Positions 16,268 to 16,569 of a stretch of 16,569 nt of DNA are shown here, in pieces. Position numbers and translations under genes: made by a program. The number at the start of each line of letters is the position of its first letter. The first letter of the stretch is position 1. The notes beneath the pieces were generated by a model that worked only from the letters and a program-made list of their open reading frames with translations, ran no database searches and had not been told where the DNA came from. Origin of the DNA: JBQCEE01 sp051960575. GTDB lineage: Bacteria; Actinomycetota; Actinomycetes; Mycobacteriales; Jatrophihabitantaceae. Location of the stretch: the NCBI RefSeq assembly GCF_051960575.1, contig NZ_JBQCEE010000153.1, positions 1 through 16,569 of the forward strand, given 5' to 3'.

Positions 16268-16315
16268 GCGGCGTCGGCTGAGCGGCGGTCGCGCGGAGGC
16301 CCGGCCCACCCGGCG

Positions 16316-16370
16316 GTGTGGCGACGCTGCGGGCTGACACGCCGCGCCACCCCCCGCTGCGTCGCCACAC
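16316..16370. terminator. Long bidirectional hairpin between convergent genes
   Basis: GTGTGGCGACGC (16316-16327) pairs perfectly with GCGTCGCCACAC (16359-16370). After one T-T mismatch, GCGGG (16329-16333) pairs with CCCGC (16353-16357). It sits between the sulfatase stop (16267) and the convergent gene ending at 16391, without a T tract. Confidence 0.7.
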
Positions 16371-16390
16371 ACCGGCGGGGCAGCAGAAGG

Positions 16391-16569
16391 TCAGCCGCGG
16401 GCGGCGCTCACCGCGGCGATGACGGCGAAGACGGCGAACAGGACGCCGGCGACCCCGTGGATGAGGTGCAGTGGGATGCGCTTCACCAGGCTGCGTCCGA
16501 GGGACGCGGCGAGCACGGCGACGGCGACCAGCGCGACGAACGCACCCAGCCCCGTCGCGATTGCCGGGC
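16391..16569 (-). CDS. C-terminal fragment of a UPF0016/GDT1-type membrane protein
   Basis: Only the last 59 codons are inside the window; the 5' part lies beyond base 16569. The visible part reads IATGLGAFVALVAVAVLAAS, then LGRSLVKRIPLHLIHG, then VAGVLFAVFAVIAAVSAARG and the stop. That is two hydrophobic helices joined by a short basic loop of the form LGR-x4-R-x-P. This matches the C-terminal two helices of UPF0016 (TMEM165/GDT1) proteins, implicated in Mn2+ or Ca2+ export. The diagnostic E-x-G-D-K motif would lie outside the window, so assignment rests on the end pattern only. Another small multi-pass protein is possible. Confidence 0.65.
   Translation of the reverse strand, partial: PAIATGLGAFVALVAVAVLAASLGRSLVKRIPLHLIHGVAGVLFAVFAVIAAVSAARG

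Noticed and set aside
11705..16372. A 1555-codon minus-strand open frame spanning several genes
   Set aside because: It runs out of frame with hpd and pat and antisense to the sulfatase. It is open only because stop codons are rare at this GC content.

Overview
The window is a very GC-rich chromosomal fragment from an actinomycete. The evidence is the codon usage, the GTG starts, several leaderless-looking promoters, a 6C-type small RNA, a 1613-residue NAD-glutamate dehydrogenase of the large actinobacterial class, and an HATPase_c_2 anti-sigma-type kinase. I cannot name the genus. The left edge (about 1-230) starts with a 12-G run in low-complexity sequence without coding character, so it looks like a ragged contig end. 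The right edge cuts through a gene.

Layout. 1-540 has no protein gene. It holds a promoter (235-262) and a small RNA whose hairpins carry the repeated C-rich loop of the actinobacterial 6C RNA, the last one being its terminator. A small hydrophilic protein gene (540-821, minus) diverges from msrA (925-1584). A 266-bp gap rich in palindromes and direct repeats precedes a rightward cluster: Fpg-type DNA glycosylase, rhodanese, glycerophosphodiester phosphodiesterase and a serine kinase/anti-sigma-type ATPase. A strong hairpin terminator (4535-4588) closes it. The giant NAD-glutamate dehydrogenase gene (4630-9471, minus) diverges from a malic enzyme with an N-terminal ACT-like domain (9652-11067), which is followed by a DUF4349 lipoprotein gene (11130-12077). 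On the minus strand hpd (13399-14589) is followed after 9 bp by an aromatic aminotransferase (12316-13389), and further down by a 36-codon ORF with a good ribosome binding site (12133-12243). A sulfatase lipoprotein gene (14771-16267) diverges from hpd. The window ends in the C-terminus of a UPF0016/GDT1-type membrane protein.

Function. Two themes recur. The first is amino-acid carbon catabolism: aromatic aminotransferase and 4-hydroxyphenylpyruvate dioxygenase give consecutive steps of tyrosine breakdown, glutamate dehydrogenase recovers 2-oxoglutarate from transaminated glutamate, and malic enzyme drains C4 acids to pyruvate. The second is damage repair and stress: MsrA, Fpg-type glycosylase, rhodanese and the anti-sigma-type kinase. 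I found no mobile element, CRISPR array, tRNA, rRNA or defence system. The less ordinary signals are the 6C RNA locus, the unannotated 36-codon ORF, the repeated 9-mers in the hpd/sulfatase intergenic region and the repeat-rich gap after msrA.
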